Assembly (NCBI RefSeq): GCF_900143065.1
Contig: NZ_FRCX01000007.1
Coordinates: 398,705 to 462,704, forward strand
Reading direction: 5' to 3'
DNA from: Duganella sacchari
GTDB taxonomy: Bacteria; Pseudomonadota; Gammaproteobacteria; Burkholderiales; Burkholderiaceae_D
Length of the DNA stretch: 64,000 nt
Under the pieces are notes generated by a model. That model saw nothing but the letters and a program-made list of their open reading frames with translations. It had not been told where the DNA came from and made no database searches. The position numbers were made by a program, and so were the translations under genes. Every line of letters starts with the position of its first letter. The stretch's first letter is position 1. Below are positions 32,605 through 41,543 of this stretch, in pieces.

Positions 32605-34935
32605 CTAAACGGGGATATCTGTATCTTGCGCCTGAATCCCGATGCGCCACCAGCGCGGCATCAGCTGCTGGATTTCCGGACGGCCGAAGCGGTCGTCGAT
32701 GAGATAGACGGTGCCGCGATCGGTTTGCGTGCGGATCACGCGGCCCGCCGCCTGCACCACCTTCTGCATGCCCGGATAAGTGTAGGTGTAGTCATAGCCC
32801 GCGCCGAAAGTCGTCTCCATGCGCTGGCGTATCTGCTCGTTGACGGGATTGATTTGCGGTAGGCCCAATGTCGCCACAAACGCGCCGATCAGGCGAGCGC
32901 CCGGCAGGTCCACGCCTTCGCCGAACGAGCCACCCAGCACGGCAAAGCCGATACCTTCGCTGTCCAGCGTAAAGCGATCGAGGAACTGGGCGCGCTCCGC
33001 CTCCTCCATGCGGCGCGACTGGCGCCATACCGGCACCTCGGGATACAGTTCGGCGAACTGGTTGGCGGCTTTCTCCATGTAGTCAAAGCTGCTGAAGAAA
33101 GCCAGGTAGTTGCCGCGCTGGCTGCGATACTGCTTGCCCATCAGCTCCGCGATCGGGCGCAGCGACTGTTGCCGGTGCTGATAGCGCGTGGAGATGTGCG
33201 ACGCCACCTGCACCGACAGCTGCTCCGCCACAAATGGCGACTCCACATCCACCCAGGCCGTGGTTTCCGGCATGCCGAGCATGTCGCCGAAGTAGTTCCA
33301 TGGGCTGAGCGTGGCCGAGAACAGCGCCGTGGTGCGCGTGCTTTCAAAGCGCGGCTTCAGGTACGGCGCCGGCACGATATTGCGGATGCACAGGGTGGAG
33401 TTGCTATTGCTGGCGCGCGCACCTTGCAGCTTCTCGATGTCGAACAGCGCATGGTCGCCAAAACTCTCCGCCAGGCGCCCGAACATCAGCGCGTTGAAGT
33501 AGAAGCTTTGCAGGTCCGGTTCGACGTAGCCTGGATGATCGACCATGTAGTCGGAAATCGCCGTCGCCGCCGTTTGCAGCGCGCCCATGAATTTTTCCGG
33601 CAGCGCCGTGTAGGACTGGTATTCGGCGGTCTGGTCTTTCTCCAGCTGGTTCCACTGCTTGTGCACGCGGTCCAGCGGTTTTTTCAGTTCGTCCGGCACG
33701 ACCTTGCGCAGCAGGCGCAGGCTGTCGTGCTCCATGTCGGCGGAGTACATCTTGCGCGCGCGGGACACCATGTTGTGCGCCTCATCCACCAGCACGTTGA
33801 CCTTCCAGTCGTTGAGCTGCGTCAGGCTATGCAGCATGGCGCTGATGTCGAAGTAGTAGTTGTAATCGCCAATCACGATGTCGCACCAGCGCGCCATCTC
33901 GCTGCTCAGATAATACGGACAGACGTTGTGGGCGAGGGCGATGGCTTTCAGCGTCTCGCGGTCCAGCGACGGCGGTGCGCCGCCGCTTTCTGATGGCGCC
34001 ATGATGTCCAGCGCAGACTGGCGCGCAGCCGGCAGGCGGTCGTAGAAACCTTGTGCCAGCGGACAGGATTCGCCATGGCAGGCCCTGTCCGGATTGACGC
34101 AGGCGGTGCTTTTGGCCGCCAGTTCCAGCGTACGCAAAGGCAGCAGCGGCGCGCCTTCGCGGATGATGTCCACCGCATCCAGCGCCATCTGCCGGCCCGA
34201 GGTCTTCGCCGCCAGGAAGAAGATCTTGTCGATGTCATGCTCGGCGCTGGCTTTCAGCATCGGGAACAGGCTGCCGACGGATTTGCCGATGCCGGTCGGC
34301 GCTTGCGCCAGCAGGCACACGCCGCGATTGCTGGCGCGGTACATGGCTTCCGCAAGCTGGCGCTGGCCCGGGCGGAAATCGCCGTAGGGGAAGCGCATGG
34401 CTTTCAGCTGCAGGTCGCGTTCCGCGCGGTGCGCCATTTCCTGTCCGGCCCATTGCAGGAACAGGCCGCATTGCTGTTCGAAGTAGTTTTGCAGGCCGGC
34501 CGCCGTATGGTCTTCATGCAGCACGGTTTCCTTCTGGCTGCCGACGTCGAAGTAGACCAGTGCGAGGCGGATCTTCGACAGGCCCTGATCCTGGCACAGC
34601 AGGTGTCCGTAGATCTTGACCTGCGCCCAGTGCAGCGCGCGCTGGTTGTCCGGCATCTTCTTCAAATCGCCGCGATAGGTTTTGACTTCTTCCAGACGAT
34701 TGCTACGGACGTCGTAACCGTCGGCGCGGCCGCGCACATGCAGCGGGCCGCAGTCGCCGGACAGCGGGATTTCGGTCTGGTAGTCGTCATCGCGGCGCGA
34801 GGCGACGACGGCATGGCCGGCGATGCCTTCCTGCGCGGTGGGCGAGGGCGTGAAGCGCAGATCGAGGTCGCCGGTCTTGGCGGTGAACTCGCACAGCGCG
34901 CGCACGGCGATGGTATAGCGGGCCGGCTGCGTCAT
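32605..34935 (-). CDS. XPD/DinG-type iron-sulfur helicase with N-terminal nuclease-like domain
   Basis: The 776-residue protein is a superfamily-2 DNA helicase. Walker A LAQAPTGIGKS, the DEAH box VLVDEAHNMVS and the late motif VVQAAGRVIRTQTDRG are clear. Four cysteines between Walker A and DEAH (ACVNPDRACHGESC and NVCPYYL) form the expected 4Fe-4S site. The first 150 residues carry a PD-(D/E)xK-like core with EEVKTYRGDL. ATG 34935 overlaps the stop of the upstream VRR-NUC gene (ATGA), so an earlier in-frame codon is rejected. The two genes form one repair operon preceded by an SOS box. Confidence 0.92.
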   Translation of the reverse strand: MTQPARYTIAVRALCEFTAKTGDLDLRFTPSPTAQEGIAGHAVVASRRDDDYQTEIPLSGDCGPLHVRGRADGYDVRSNRLEEVKTYRGDLKKMPDNQRALHWAQVKIYGHLLCQDQGLSKIRLALVYFDVGSQKETVLHEDHTAAGLQNYFEQQCGLFLQWAGQEMAHRAERDLQLKAMRFPYGDFRPGQRQLAEAMYRASNRGVCLLAQAPTGIGKSVGSLFPMLKASAEHDIDKIFFLAAKTSGRQMALDAVDIIREGAPLLPLRTLELAAKSTACVNPDRACHGESCPLAQGFYDRLPAARQSALDIMAPSESGGAPPSLDRETLKAIALAHNVCPYYLSSEMARWCDIVIGDYNYYFDISAMLHSLTQLNDWKVNVLVDEAHNMVSRARKMYSADMEHDSLRLLRKVVPDELKKPLDRVHKQWNQLEKDQTAEYQSYTALPEKFMGALQTAATAISDYMVDHPGYVEPDLQSFYFNALMFGRLAESFGDHALFDIEKLQGARASNSNSTLCIRNIVPAPYLKPRFESTRTTALFSATLSPWNYFGDMLGMPETTAWVDVESPFVAEQLSVQVASHISTRYQHRQQSLRPIAELMGKQYRSQRGNYLAFFSSFDYMEKAANQFAELYPEVPVWRQSRRMEEAERAQFLDRFTLDSEGIGFAVLGGSFGEGVDLPGARLIGAFVATLGLPQINPVNEQIRQRMETTFGAGYDYTYTYPGMQKVVQAAGRVIRTQTDRGTVYLIDDRFGRPEIQQLMPRWWRIGIQAQDTDIPV

Positions 34936-36572
34936 GCCGCCCACTGCAGATAGCAGACCGAAATCGGCATCTGGTGCGCGGCGCAGTATTCGATCCAGCG
35001 CAGCTGGTTGTCCTGCAGACGGTCGCCCGGGCCTTTTACTTCGATCATGTTGTAACGGTGTTCGGCCGGCCAAAACTGAATCAGGTCGGGGAAGCCGCTG
35101 CGATTGGATTTGATGTCCAGCAGGATGCGCTCGAAGGCGCGCTTCAGGTGGACGGCGGGGATGCAGTCCAGCGCCAGATCCAGCAACGCTTCATCGATCG
35201 CCTCCCAGTACAGGAACGGCGACTGGATGCCGCACTTGGCGGCGTAATTGGCGCGGATGGTGGCGCGGTATTGTTCGCCATCGAGCTGCGACAGCGCCTC
35301 GGCAAACTGCTGCGCGCGGCGGCGCTGGAAATCCGCGCTGTGCAAATCGGCCGGGCCGCGATGGTAGGGGTGGAAGAACGCGCCCGGTATCGGCGAGAAC
35401 ACGGCGTCCCAGCACAGCAGGCCAAACAGCGAATTAATCAGCGCGTTTTCGACATAGTAGACCGGCGCGTCTTCGCGCGTCAGGTGGTCGCGCACGACGA
35501 ATTCGACGTAGTTGGCTTCTTCCGGCGGCGGCAGGCTCAGATCGATGCGCTCGGCCTGCGCCAGGGCCACTGCGGGCGGCTTGGCATGACCCAGCTTGCG
35601 GGCGAGGCGCGGCGCCATGCGCAGCAGCTGTTGGCGTTCGGCCGCGCTTTCCGGCGCCTGCATGGCGGTTTGCAGCAGGTCGAACGCCGCGCGCGGCTGC
35701 GCGTCTTTTTCCAGCACGCGGATGGCACGGGCGCGGGCGCCGGGATAGTCGCAATCGGCGTAGAGCGCGTAGGCGGCCGGCCAGTCGGCCAGCTTCTCGA
35801 CATGCTGGGCGATGGTGAACAGCAGCTTGTTGCGGCGGCTGCGCAGCCATTCATTGTCGTCCGCGCAGGGCGGCAGGTCACGGATCACGGCAGCTGGTTC
35901 CTCGCCGTCGGCAAAGCGCTCGTGGCAGTGATGGATGGCGAGAAAGTCATCGATATCGCGGCGGCTGCGGAAGCCGCGCGCGGCGGCCGAGAACGCCACT
36001 TTTTCGTACTGATAGATGCCGAGGTCGGACAGCACGAACTCGGTCCAGTCCTGATGGTAATTGCCGAAGAAGACCAGGCGCAGGCGGTCGCACAGTTCCT
36101 GTGTACGGTTGCGGTAAGCGTGATCGCCGGAATTGGCGTACCAGCCGGAGAAGCGGTGCTCGCCGTCATACTGCCCGCGCAGCGCCTCCAGCTGGTCGGC
36201 CTTGCGCAGATGCCGGACATGCGGCGCGAGCTGGAAGATCTTCACGATCTCGGGCTTTTGCAGCAGTTCGAACAGCTCATCCAGCGCGAGTGCGGGATCT
36301 TCCTCGATCAAGCCCAGCTTGGCCAGCGGACGGGCCGCCTCGTGGGTGCTGCCGATTTCCGCGTACACCAGTTTGCTGGCGCGGAACAGCGTTCCCTTGC
36401 GCATCACCATGCGGACGAACAGGGCGCGCGAAGCCTGCGGCAGGGACGGGAACACTGAAAGAAAGTGACGTTCTTCAGCGTTGAGCAGATCGTCGTAGCG
36501 TTCCGCTATCCATGCCAATACCTGGTGAAAATTCTCCAGATAATAGAATGGATTTTCAAGCACCTTGATCAT
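34932..36572 (-). CDS. VRR-NUC (FAN1-like) structure-specific nuclease
   Basis: The 546-residue protein ends in a VRR-NUC domain (about 425-546). Its PD-(D/E)xK core is visible as FPDLIQFWP, then MIEVKGPGDRLQDNQLRWI. The N-terminal three-quarters are helical with TPR-like repeats, as in bacterial FAN1. FAN1 enzymes cut 5' flaps and unhook DNA interstrand crosslinks. The gene is translationally coupled to the helicase that follows and lies 26 bases downstream of a LexA-type box. The FAN1 assignment is inferred from domain layout and partner gene. Confidence 0.9.
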   Translation of the reverse strand: MIKVLENPFYYLENFHQVLAWIAERYDDLLNAEERHFLSVFPSLPQASRALFVRMVMRKGTLFRASKLVYAEIGSTHEAARPLAKLGLIEEDPALALDELFELLQKPEIVKIFQLAPHVRHLRKADQLEALRGQYDGEHRFSGWYANSGDHAYRNRTQELCDRLRLVFFGNYHQDWTEFVLSDLGIYQYEKVAFSAAARGFRSRRDIDDFLAIHHCHERFADGEEPAAVIRDLPPCADDNEWLRSRRNKLLFTIAQHVEKLADWPAAYALYADCDYPGARARAIRVLEKDAQPRAAFDLLQTAMQAPESAAERQQLLRMAPRLARKLGHAKPPAVALAQAERIDLSLPPPEEANYVEFVVRDHLTREDAPVYYVENALINSLFGLLCWDAVFSPIPGAFFHPYHRGPADLHSADFQRRRAQQFAEALSQLDGEQYRATIRANYAAKCGIQSPFLYWEAIDEALLDLALDCIPAVHLKRAFERILLDIKSNRSGFPDLIQFWPAEHRYNMIEVKGPGDRLQDNQLRWIEYCAAHQMPISVCYLQWAA

Positions 36573-36598
36573 TGTAGCGGGGGCGAACGAGCGATTAA

Positions 36599-36614
36599 CT
36601 GTATTTATGTACAG
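36599..36614 (-). promoter_or_regulatory. LexA (SOS) box upstream of the nuclease-helicase operon
   Basis: CTGT-ATTTATGT-ACAG matches the LexA consensus CTGT-N8-ACAG exactly, with the AT-rich centre of strong sites. It lies 27 bases upstream of the VRR-NUC start codon on the minus strand, in the position of a promoter-blocking operator. Confidence 0.8.
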
Positions 36615-36646
36615 TGTACCGCATTCGGCCCCGGTAGCCCAGCAAA

Positions 36647-36742
36647 AAATCCGGGGTCAGTTCTTGCAATCCAACACGGGCTCTGCCGTAATAACTTCTA
36701 CGGCAGAGCCCGTGTTGGATTGCAAGAACTGACCCCGGATTT
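36647..36742. repeat. Long perfect palindrome (MITE/REP-like), copy 1
   Basis: Two 44-base arms are perfect inverse complements around an eight-base loop (36691-36698). The outer arm begins AAATCCGGGGTCAG and the inner arm ends GCCGTA. The same element is found at 52755-52850. Inside the arm, a G-C pair here is replaced by an A-T pair in the other copy. It sits between the nuclease operon promoter and the 3' end of the phasin gene. Confidence 0.9.
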
Positions 36743-36747
36743 AGGGG

Positions 36748-37296
36748 TTATTTTTTCGCCGGAGGGGCTGGGGTGACGATGGCGTTGGCTTTGGCGATTT
36801 CGCTTTCTACGGCCTGTACCGCTTGCTTGGTGGCTTTGGTGACCTGTTCGTAGCCCGTGAAGGCGTTGTCGATCGCGGTTTTGACGATCTGGACGGCGTT
36901 TTCCGAGCCGGGACGGACGTTTTTGGTGACGTCGTGGATCAGCGCGCTCAGGTTGTTCTTGGCTTCGGTCATATGGGCGTCGGCCGCGCGGGTGAATTCT
37001 TCGCGGATCTCGGCAATGATGTCGCCCAGTTGCTGCTGGTAGGCCGCAGCGCCTGCGACGCCGGGCTGGATCTTGTCGGCGGCGGCCTGGAGGGCGGCTT
37101 TGGGATCGCTGGCCTGGCTGATTTCCTTGCCGGCCGCGAGGCTGTCTTCCAGATGCGATTTGGCCGTCGCCAAGTTGAGCGCAATCACTTGTTCCACGCC
37201 TTGCACGGTTTTACTGGTCAGGGTGTTGAACGTTTCCAGCTGAAATTCAAACAGCGCTTTGGTGACGTTGGCAAATTGCTCGGGATTCGTAAACAT
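36748..37296 (-). CDS. Phasin family protein
   Basis: Phasins coat polyhydroxyalkanoate granules. This 182-residue protein starts MFTNPEQFANVTKALFEFQLETFNTL, a standard phasin N-terminus, and is almost wholly amphipathic helix. An alanine- and lysine-rich C-terminus ends PAPPAKK. No other PHA genes are nearby. A palindromic repeat element lies 5 bases beyond the stop codon. Confidence 0.92.
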   Translation of the reverse strand: MFTNPEQFANVTKALFEFQLETFNTLTSKTVQGVEQVIALNLATAKSHLEDSLAAGKEISQASDPKAALQAAADKIQPGVAGAAAYQQQLGDIIAEIREEFTRAADAHMTEAKNNLSALIHDVTKNVRPGSENAVQIVKTAIDNAFTGYEQVTKATKQAVQAVESEIAKANAIVTPAPPAKK

Positions 37297-37366
37297 ACAG
37301 TCTCCTCATAGTGATGTGGGATGCAGCGCGCAGCGATTCCGGTTCAACCGTGTTCTTGTGAGTTTA

Positions 37367-37579
37367 TTATCTAGTAACAAGTAATTTCTCGCAACGGGCA
37401 TCTTGATACGGCCCGTAGCCACGCTCCCAGCCTTCTCCTGGCGAGGTTTGCGCGCAGGCGGTGGATGCCGGGTCGATCTTGCTGTTCCAGCGCCACCACG
37501 GCGCCGGTTTGGCGGACAGTGCGCCGCAGCAGATGGCCAGTGCCAGTAACGCGGCGAGCTTGCGTGTAAGTGTGTTCAT
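37367..37579 (-). CDS. Small exported protein of 70 residues
   Basis: It has a clear signal peptide (MNTLTRKLAALLALAICCGALSA), then about 45 residues rich in tryptophan with two cysteines: WWRWNSKIDP, TACAQTSPG, WERGYGPYQDARCEKL. A disulfide in the periplasm is likely. It lies three bases downstream of the diguanylate cyclase gene on the same strand, so it is probably co-transcribed. The family is not recognised. Confidence 0.65.
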   Translation of the reverse strand: MNTLTRKLAALLALAICCGALSAKPAPWWRWNSKIDPASTACAQTSPGEGWERGYGPYQDARCEKLLVTR

Positions 37580-37582
37580 GCC

Positions 37583-38740
37583 TTAAACCAGTTGTTTGGC
37601 GCAGACGCGATTGCGGCCGCTGTTTTTCGCAGCGTACAACAAATCGTCGGCCGCTGCGATCATATTGACGTGCGCCGCATGGGTGGAGGTCGCAAAGTCG
37701 ACGCTGGCGACGCCAAAACTGGCGGTGACGGCGATGCGCTGGCCTTGGTGTTCGACCGGGTGGGCGGCAAAGCCCTGGCGCAGGCGTTCGGCCAGCAGTT
37801 CGCCGCCGGCCAGGTCGGTTTCCGGCAGGATCAGCAGGAATTCCTCGCCACCGTAGCGCACCACGCTGTCGATGCTGTCGCGCGTCATCGATTGCAGCAG
37901 GCCGGCAAAGTGCTGCAGCACGGCGTCGCCGCCGTAGTGGCCATAGGTGTCGTTGACGGCCTTGAAGTGGTCGAGGTCGCACATGATGACGGTCAGGCTG
38001 AGCCGGTAGCGCTGGGCCCGCGAAATCTCTGTTTCCAGCAGCCGGTCGTGCAGGTGGCGACGGTTGTAGCAGCCGGTCAGCGGGTCGCGCACCGACAGGT
38101 TTTTCAGCACCATCTGGGCGCTGTATTCTTCGCGCCACAGCAGCTGGTAGCGGCGCGCGGCGACGTAGCCAAACAGGTTGCACAGCACCAGCAGGGCCGC
38201 CACGGTGGACAGTTCTACCGTGGGCATATTGCCCAACCAGCGTGCCAGCAGGATGAATAGCGCGGTGGCGGCGGCGGAAATCGCTGCCGCGTACAGCAGC
38301 CGGTTGGGGATGTAGATGTAGAGCACGATGACGACAATCGACATCGAGATCGCATGCAGCGAGAATTCGCTGGGCCGCAGTGCGGCGATCAGCAGGAAAC
38401 CGCCTGCGCCAGCCACTTCCACGATGCTGGCGGCGGTGCGCGTGAACGGGATGGAGTCAGGCCGCCGTTTCAGCATGGCCAGGCAGGCCAGCACCACGGC
38501 CGCCACGGCCAGCCGCGCGCCGACCAGCAGGCAGGTCTTGAATTCGTAGCCGACCCAGATCAGGTCGGTCAGCGCAAAACACAGGTAGAACAGCGAGCAG
38601 AACAGGAAGGTCACGCGCTGCTGCGCCTGCGTCATGGCCAGGTGGTGGCGCAGGAACTCGGTTTCCGTGGCGGCGTCACAGAACTCGCAGCGTAGTGGCG
38701 CCACTTCATTTGTCCTGGACGGAATGGGGGTAGGGGGCAT
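37583..38740 (-). CDS. Membrane-bound diguanylate cyclase (GGDEF)
   Basis: Six or so membrane helices (about 45-195) precede a GGDEF domain (about 215-380) that makes cyclic di-GMP. The active site reads GGEEF in VVRYGGEEFLLILPE, and the metal site DLDHFKAVNDTYGH is intact. The inhibitory RxxD motif expected five residues before GGEEF reads DSID, so product inhibition may be lost. The N-terminal 35 residues hold a C-x-x-C pair (RCEFC). An internal ATG (MTQAQQ) about 35 residues in is an alternative start. Confidence 0.9.
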   Translation of the reverse strand: MPPTPIPSRTNEVAPLRCEFCDAATETEFLRHHLAMTQAQQRVTFLFCSLFYLCFALTDLIWVGYEFKTCLLVGARLAVAAVVLACLAMLKRRPDSIPFTRTAASIVEVAGAGGFLLIAALRPSEFSLHAISMSIVVIVLYIYIPNRLLYAAAISAAATALFILLARWLGNMPTVELSTVAALLVLCNLFGYVAARRYQLLWREEYSAQMVLKNLSVRDPLTGCYNRRHLHDRLLETEISRAQRYRLSLTVIMCDLDHFKAVNDTYGHYGGDAVLQHFAGLLQSMTRDSIDSVVRYGGEEFLLILPETDLAGGELLAERLRQGFAAHPVEHQGQRIAVTASFGVASVDFATSTHAAHVNMIAAADDLLYAAKNSGRNRVCAKQLV

Positions 38741-38837
38741 GCCGCGTGTCTCCGCTATTGGCCGGCTGCTTGCCGGTCTGATACGGTCAATTATACGACT
38801 GCAACAATTGCGGAGCGGGAAAAAGTTTCAGGCCGGT

Positions 38838-41036
38838 TTATAGCGGGGCGACCTTGGGCAGGCGCAACATGAAGCTGCTGCCTTGGCCCGGCGTGCTGGC
38901 CGCCTCGATGCGCCCGCCCAGCATGCCGGTGACAATGTTGTGTGTAATATACAAACCAAGGCCGGAACCGCCCGAGCCTAGCCGGGTGGTGAAGAAGGGA
39001 TCGTAAATCCTGGGCAGATTGTCGGCCGGGATGCCGACGCCCGTGTCGCTCAGCGTGATGGCGATTTCGCCGTTGCCGCTGTCATGCGCGGACAGGGTGA
39101 TGCTGCCGCTGCGTCTGCCGTCAAAACCATGCACCAGGCTGTTTTCGATGAGGTGTTGCAGCGCCTGCGTCAGCGGGCCGGGGTAGCTGTCCATTTCCAG
39201 CCAGTGATCGACGTCTTCGATGAGGTCCAGGCCGCGCTGGCGTACCTGGCCCTGCATCGATTGCAGCAGTTCGGCCACCACGTCGCCGAGTTTGAAATGG
39301 TCGCGCTGGGTGTTGCCGCCGTCCACGGCGATGCGCTTGAAGCTGGCCACCAGCGCGGCGGCGCGGTTCAGATTGCGCAGCACGACGTCGTCGGCGCTGG
39401 CGGCCTGCTCCAGATAGGCTTCCAGCACCGAGCGGCGCAGGCCGCTTTCCATATCGCGCCGCAGCCCGGCTGTGCGTTCGCTCATGCTGCTGGCCATGGT
39501 CAGGCTGTTGCCGATCGGGGTGTTGAGCTCGTGGGCGACACCGGCCACGAGCGAACCCAGCGCGGCCAGCTTGTCGCGCCGCACCAGTTCCTCTTGCGTC
39601 ATGCTCAGGTTGTCGAGCGCGGTGGTGAGTTCTTCATTGATGTGTTCAGCGTCTTCCTTGGCCTGCTGCAGCTCCGCCGTGCGGGCGGAGACCAGCTCTT
39701 CCAGATGTTCGCGGTGGCGCTGCAATTCTTCTTCGCGCCGCGTGCGGGCGATGGCGATACCGGCCAGGTGGCTGGCGGTGTGGATCAGGCGGCGGTCTTC
39801 CTCATTCGGCGAACGGATGTCTTGGTAGTACATCGCGAACGAGCCCAGCACGGTGTCCTTGTCGAGCAGGATGGGCATCGACCAGCAGGCGCGCAAGCCG
39901 TAGTGGGCGGCGGCGTTGCGGTAGGGCGCCCACAGCGGATTGTTGAGGATGTCGCTGACGATCACGGTCTCCTTGCGGAACATGGCCGTGCCGCAGGAGC
40001 CGGCGGCGGGGCCGATTGGCAGGCCGTTGAGCGCGTTCATGTAGTCCGCCGGCATGGTGGGGCCGGCCGCGCTCTGTACCGTCACGCCATCCGGATTGAG
40101 CAGCATGACGGTGCAATGGCCGCCCTCGAGCTGGGCTTCGATGAGGCGCACCAGGCGGTCCAGCGTTTCGGGCAGCGGCGCGCCGCGGGCGATCATTTCC
40201 AGCAGCGCGTTCTTGCCGTCGCGTAGTTCGGCCGCGAGCTTGCGCGGTGTGACGTCGACGATGCGGACATGCATCAGCCGGTGTTCCTGCGTGGTCAGCG
40301 GCACCATGCGCAGCTCGCATGCGAGCGGGCGGCCGGAGCTGTGCAGCATTTCCAGCTCGAACACCCGCACTTCGCCCGCCATCACCTGTTCCAGAGCGAC
40401 CAGCAGCACGTGCTCGGACAGTTGGCCGTCCGGCTGCATGGGTGGGCACAGGGATTGCAAATCGGTCTGGATCAGTTCGGTTTCGGTCATGCCGAACAGC
40501 TGGCGCGTGCGGCGGTTGACGTCGAGGATGCGGTTGGTGCCGCGCTGCATGAGCACGATGGCGTCCGGCGAACCGGCCAGCATGGTGTGGTAATTGACTT
40601 CCAGCGTGGCCATGGTGGGCATGCCGGCCTGCACCGGCGCCGGCGAAATCGCGTGCAGGTGCAGCAGGATTTTTTCCGCCATGTCGTCGACGTTAAAGCT
40701 CATCGGCAGGTAGGCGGCGGCGCCGGCTTCGTAGGCGCGGCTGCGTTCTTCGTCGCCAGGGTGGGCGGACAGCAGGAACACGGGCAGCGGCCGCTGGCTA
40801 GCTTGCTGCAAGCGTGAGCACAGTTCCAGGCTGGCGCTGCCGGCCAGCGCCACGTCCAGCAGTGCCAGCGCGACGTTGCCGCCGCGCGCGATGGCCAGCG
40901 CCTCGTCGCCGCGGCTGACGGCCTGCACCTCGAAATTGTGCCGCACCAGCATGCGTTGCAGTGCGCCAGCGTCATATGCCGCAATGGCGGCAATCAGGAT
41001 GGTTTGCGGCTGATCGGATGAGAACGGCGGCATCAT
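38838..41036 (-). CDS. Multidomain sensor histidine kinase (receiver-like - PAS - GAF - kinase)
   Basis: The order in 732 residues is: an N-terminal receiver-like domain (about 10-130), PAS (about 150-270), GAF (about 285-435), a coiled coil (about 440-490), a histidine-kinase core with the H-box VAGVAHELNTPIGNSL, and an ATPase domain with LIENSLVHG (N), DTGVGIPADNLPRIYDPFF (G1/F) and GSGLGLYI (G2). The receiver keeps the central aspartate (ALLDVAL) but lacks the acidic pair and the conserved lysine, so it may not be phosphorylated normally. It is soluble with no membrane segment. No response regulator gene adjoins it. Confidence 0.9.
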   Translation of the reverse strand: MMPPFSSDQPQTILIAAIAAYDAGALQRMLVRHNFEVQAVSRGDEALAIARGGNVALALLDVALAGSASLELCSRLQQASQRPLPVFLLSAHPGDEERSRAYEAGAAAYLPMSFNVDDMAEKILLHLHAISPAPVQAGMPTMATLEVNYHTMLAGSPDAIVLMQRGTNRILDVNRRTRQLFGMTETELIQTDLQSLCPPMQPDGQLSEHVLLVALEQVMAGEVRVFELEMLHSSGRPLACELRMVPLTTQEHRLMHVRIVDVTPRKLAAELRDGKNALLEMIARGAPLPETLDRLVRLIEAQLEGGHCTVMLLNPDGVTVQSAAGPTMPADYMNALNGLPIGPAAGSCGTAMFRKETVIVSDILNNPLWAPYRNAAAHYGLRACWSMPILLDKDTVLGSFAMYYQDIRSPNEEDRRLIHTASHLAGIAIARTRREEELQRHREHLEELVSARTAELQQAKEDAEHINEELTTALDNLSMTQEELVRRDKLAALGSLVAGVAHELNTPIGNSLTMASSMSERTAGLRRDMESGLRRSVLEAYLEQAASADDVVLRNLNRAAALVASFKRIAVDGGNTQRDHFKLGDVVAELLQSMQGQVRQRGLDLIEDVDHWLEMDSYPGPLTQALQHLIENSLVHGFDGRRSGSITLSAHDSGNGEIAITLSDTGVGIPADNLPRIYDPFFTTRLGSGGSGLGLYITHNIVTGMLGGRIEAASTPGQGSSFMLRLPKVAPL

Positions 41037-41106
41037 GTCTGGCTGGTGCGGCTCCGCAAGGCGGCGTGAACCCAGTGTATTACAAGTTCGCCATCAACTG
41101 CCAGTG

Positions 41107-41529
41107 TCATGCTGCCTTTAGTGTGACCGCTTGCTGGGCTTGCTGGATCTGCGGGAAGTTGTCCTCGATCCAGTCGACCAGCACTTCCAGCCGTTCCGCC
41201 GCTGCGCGGCCCAGTGGCGTGAGGCTGTATTCCACGTGAGGCGGCACAACCTGATGGGCGACACGCAGCACCATGCCGTCGTAGGCCAGGGCGTCTAGCG
41301 TCTGCGCCAGCATTTTTTCGCTGACGCCGCCGACGGCGCGGCGCAGTTCGCTGAAACGGTGGGTGCGTTCGAGCAACATCACCAGCACCAGCACGCCCCA
41401 GCGGCTGGTGATATGGCCCAGCACCGCGCGCGACGGGCAATCGGCGGCCATCACCTGGGCGCGCTGTGGGTCCTGATTGGCTTCCTGGATGGCTTTGCGC
41501 AGGGATTTGCTGGTCTTGGGCTGGTTCAT
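41107..41529 (-). CDS. HxlR-family transcriptional regulator
   Basis: The 140-residue winged-helix protein shows the HxlR pattern. DCPSRAVLGHITSRWGVLVL includes the conserved N-terminal cysteine, and FSELRRAVGGVSEKMLAQTL is the recognition region. ATG 41529 has AGGAG spaced just upstream. HxlR proteins often sense electrophiles or quinones and control a divergent reductase, which fits the NAD(P)H-binding oxidoreductase next door. Confidence 0.93.
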   Translation of the reverse strand: MNQPKTSKSLRKAIQEANQDPQRAQVMAADCPSRAVLGHITSRWGVLVLVMLLERTHRFSELRRAVGGVSEKMLAQTLDALAYDGMVLRVAHQVVPPHVEYSLTPLGRAAAERLEVLVDWIEDNFPQIQQAQQAVTLKAA

Positions 41530-41543
41530 GGTCGCTCCTGGGG

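Noticed and set aside
34051..36458. Two long plus-strand reading frames (300 and 494 codons) opposite the helicase and nuclease genes
   Set aside because: They are antisense shadows caused by high GC codon bias. They have histidine/arginine/glutamine-rich nonsense composition, no ribosome binding site and no recognisable domain, while the minus-strand genes have clear motifs.
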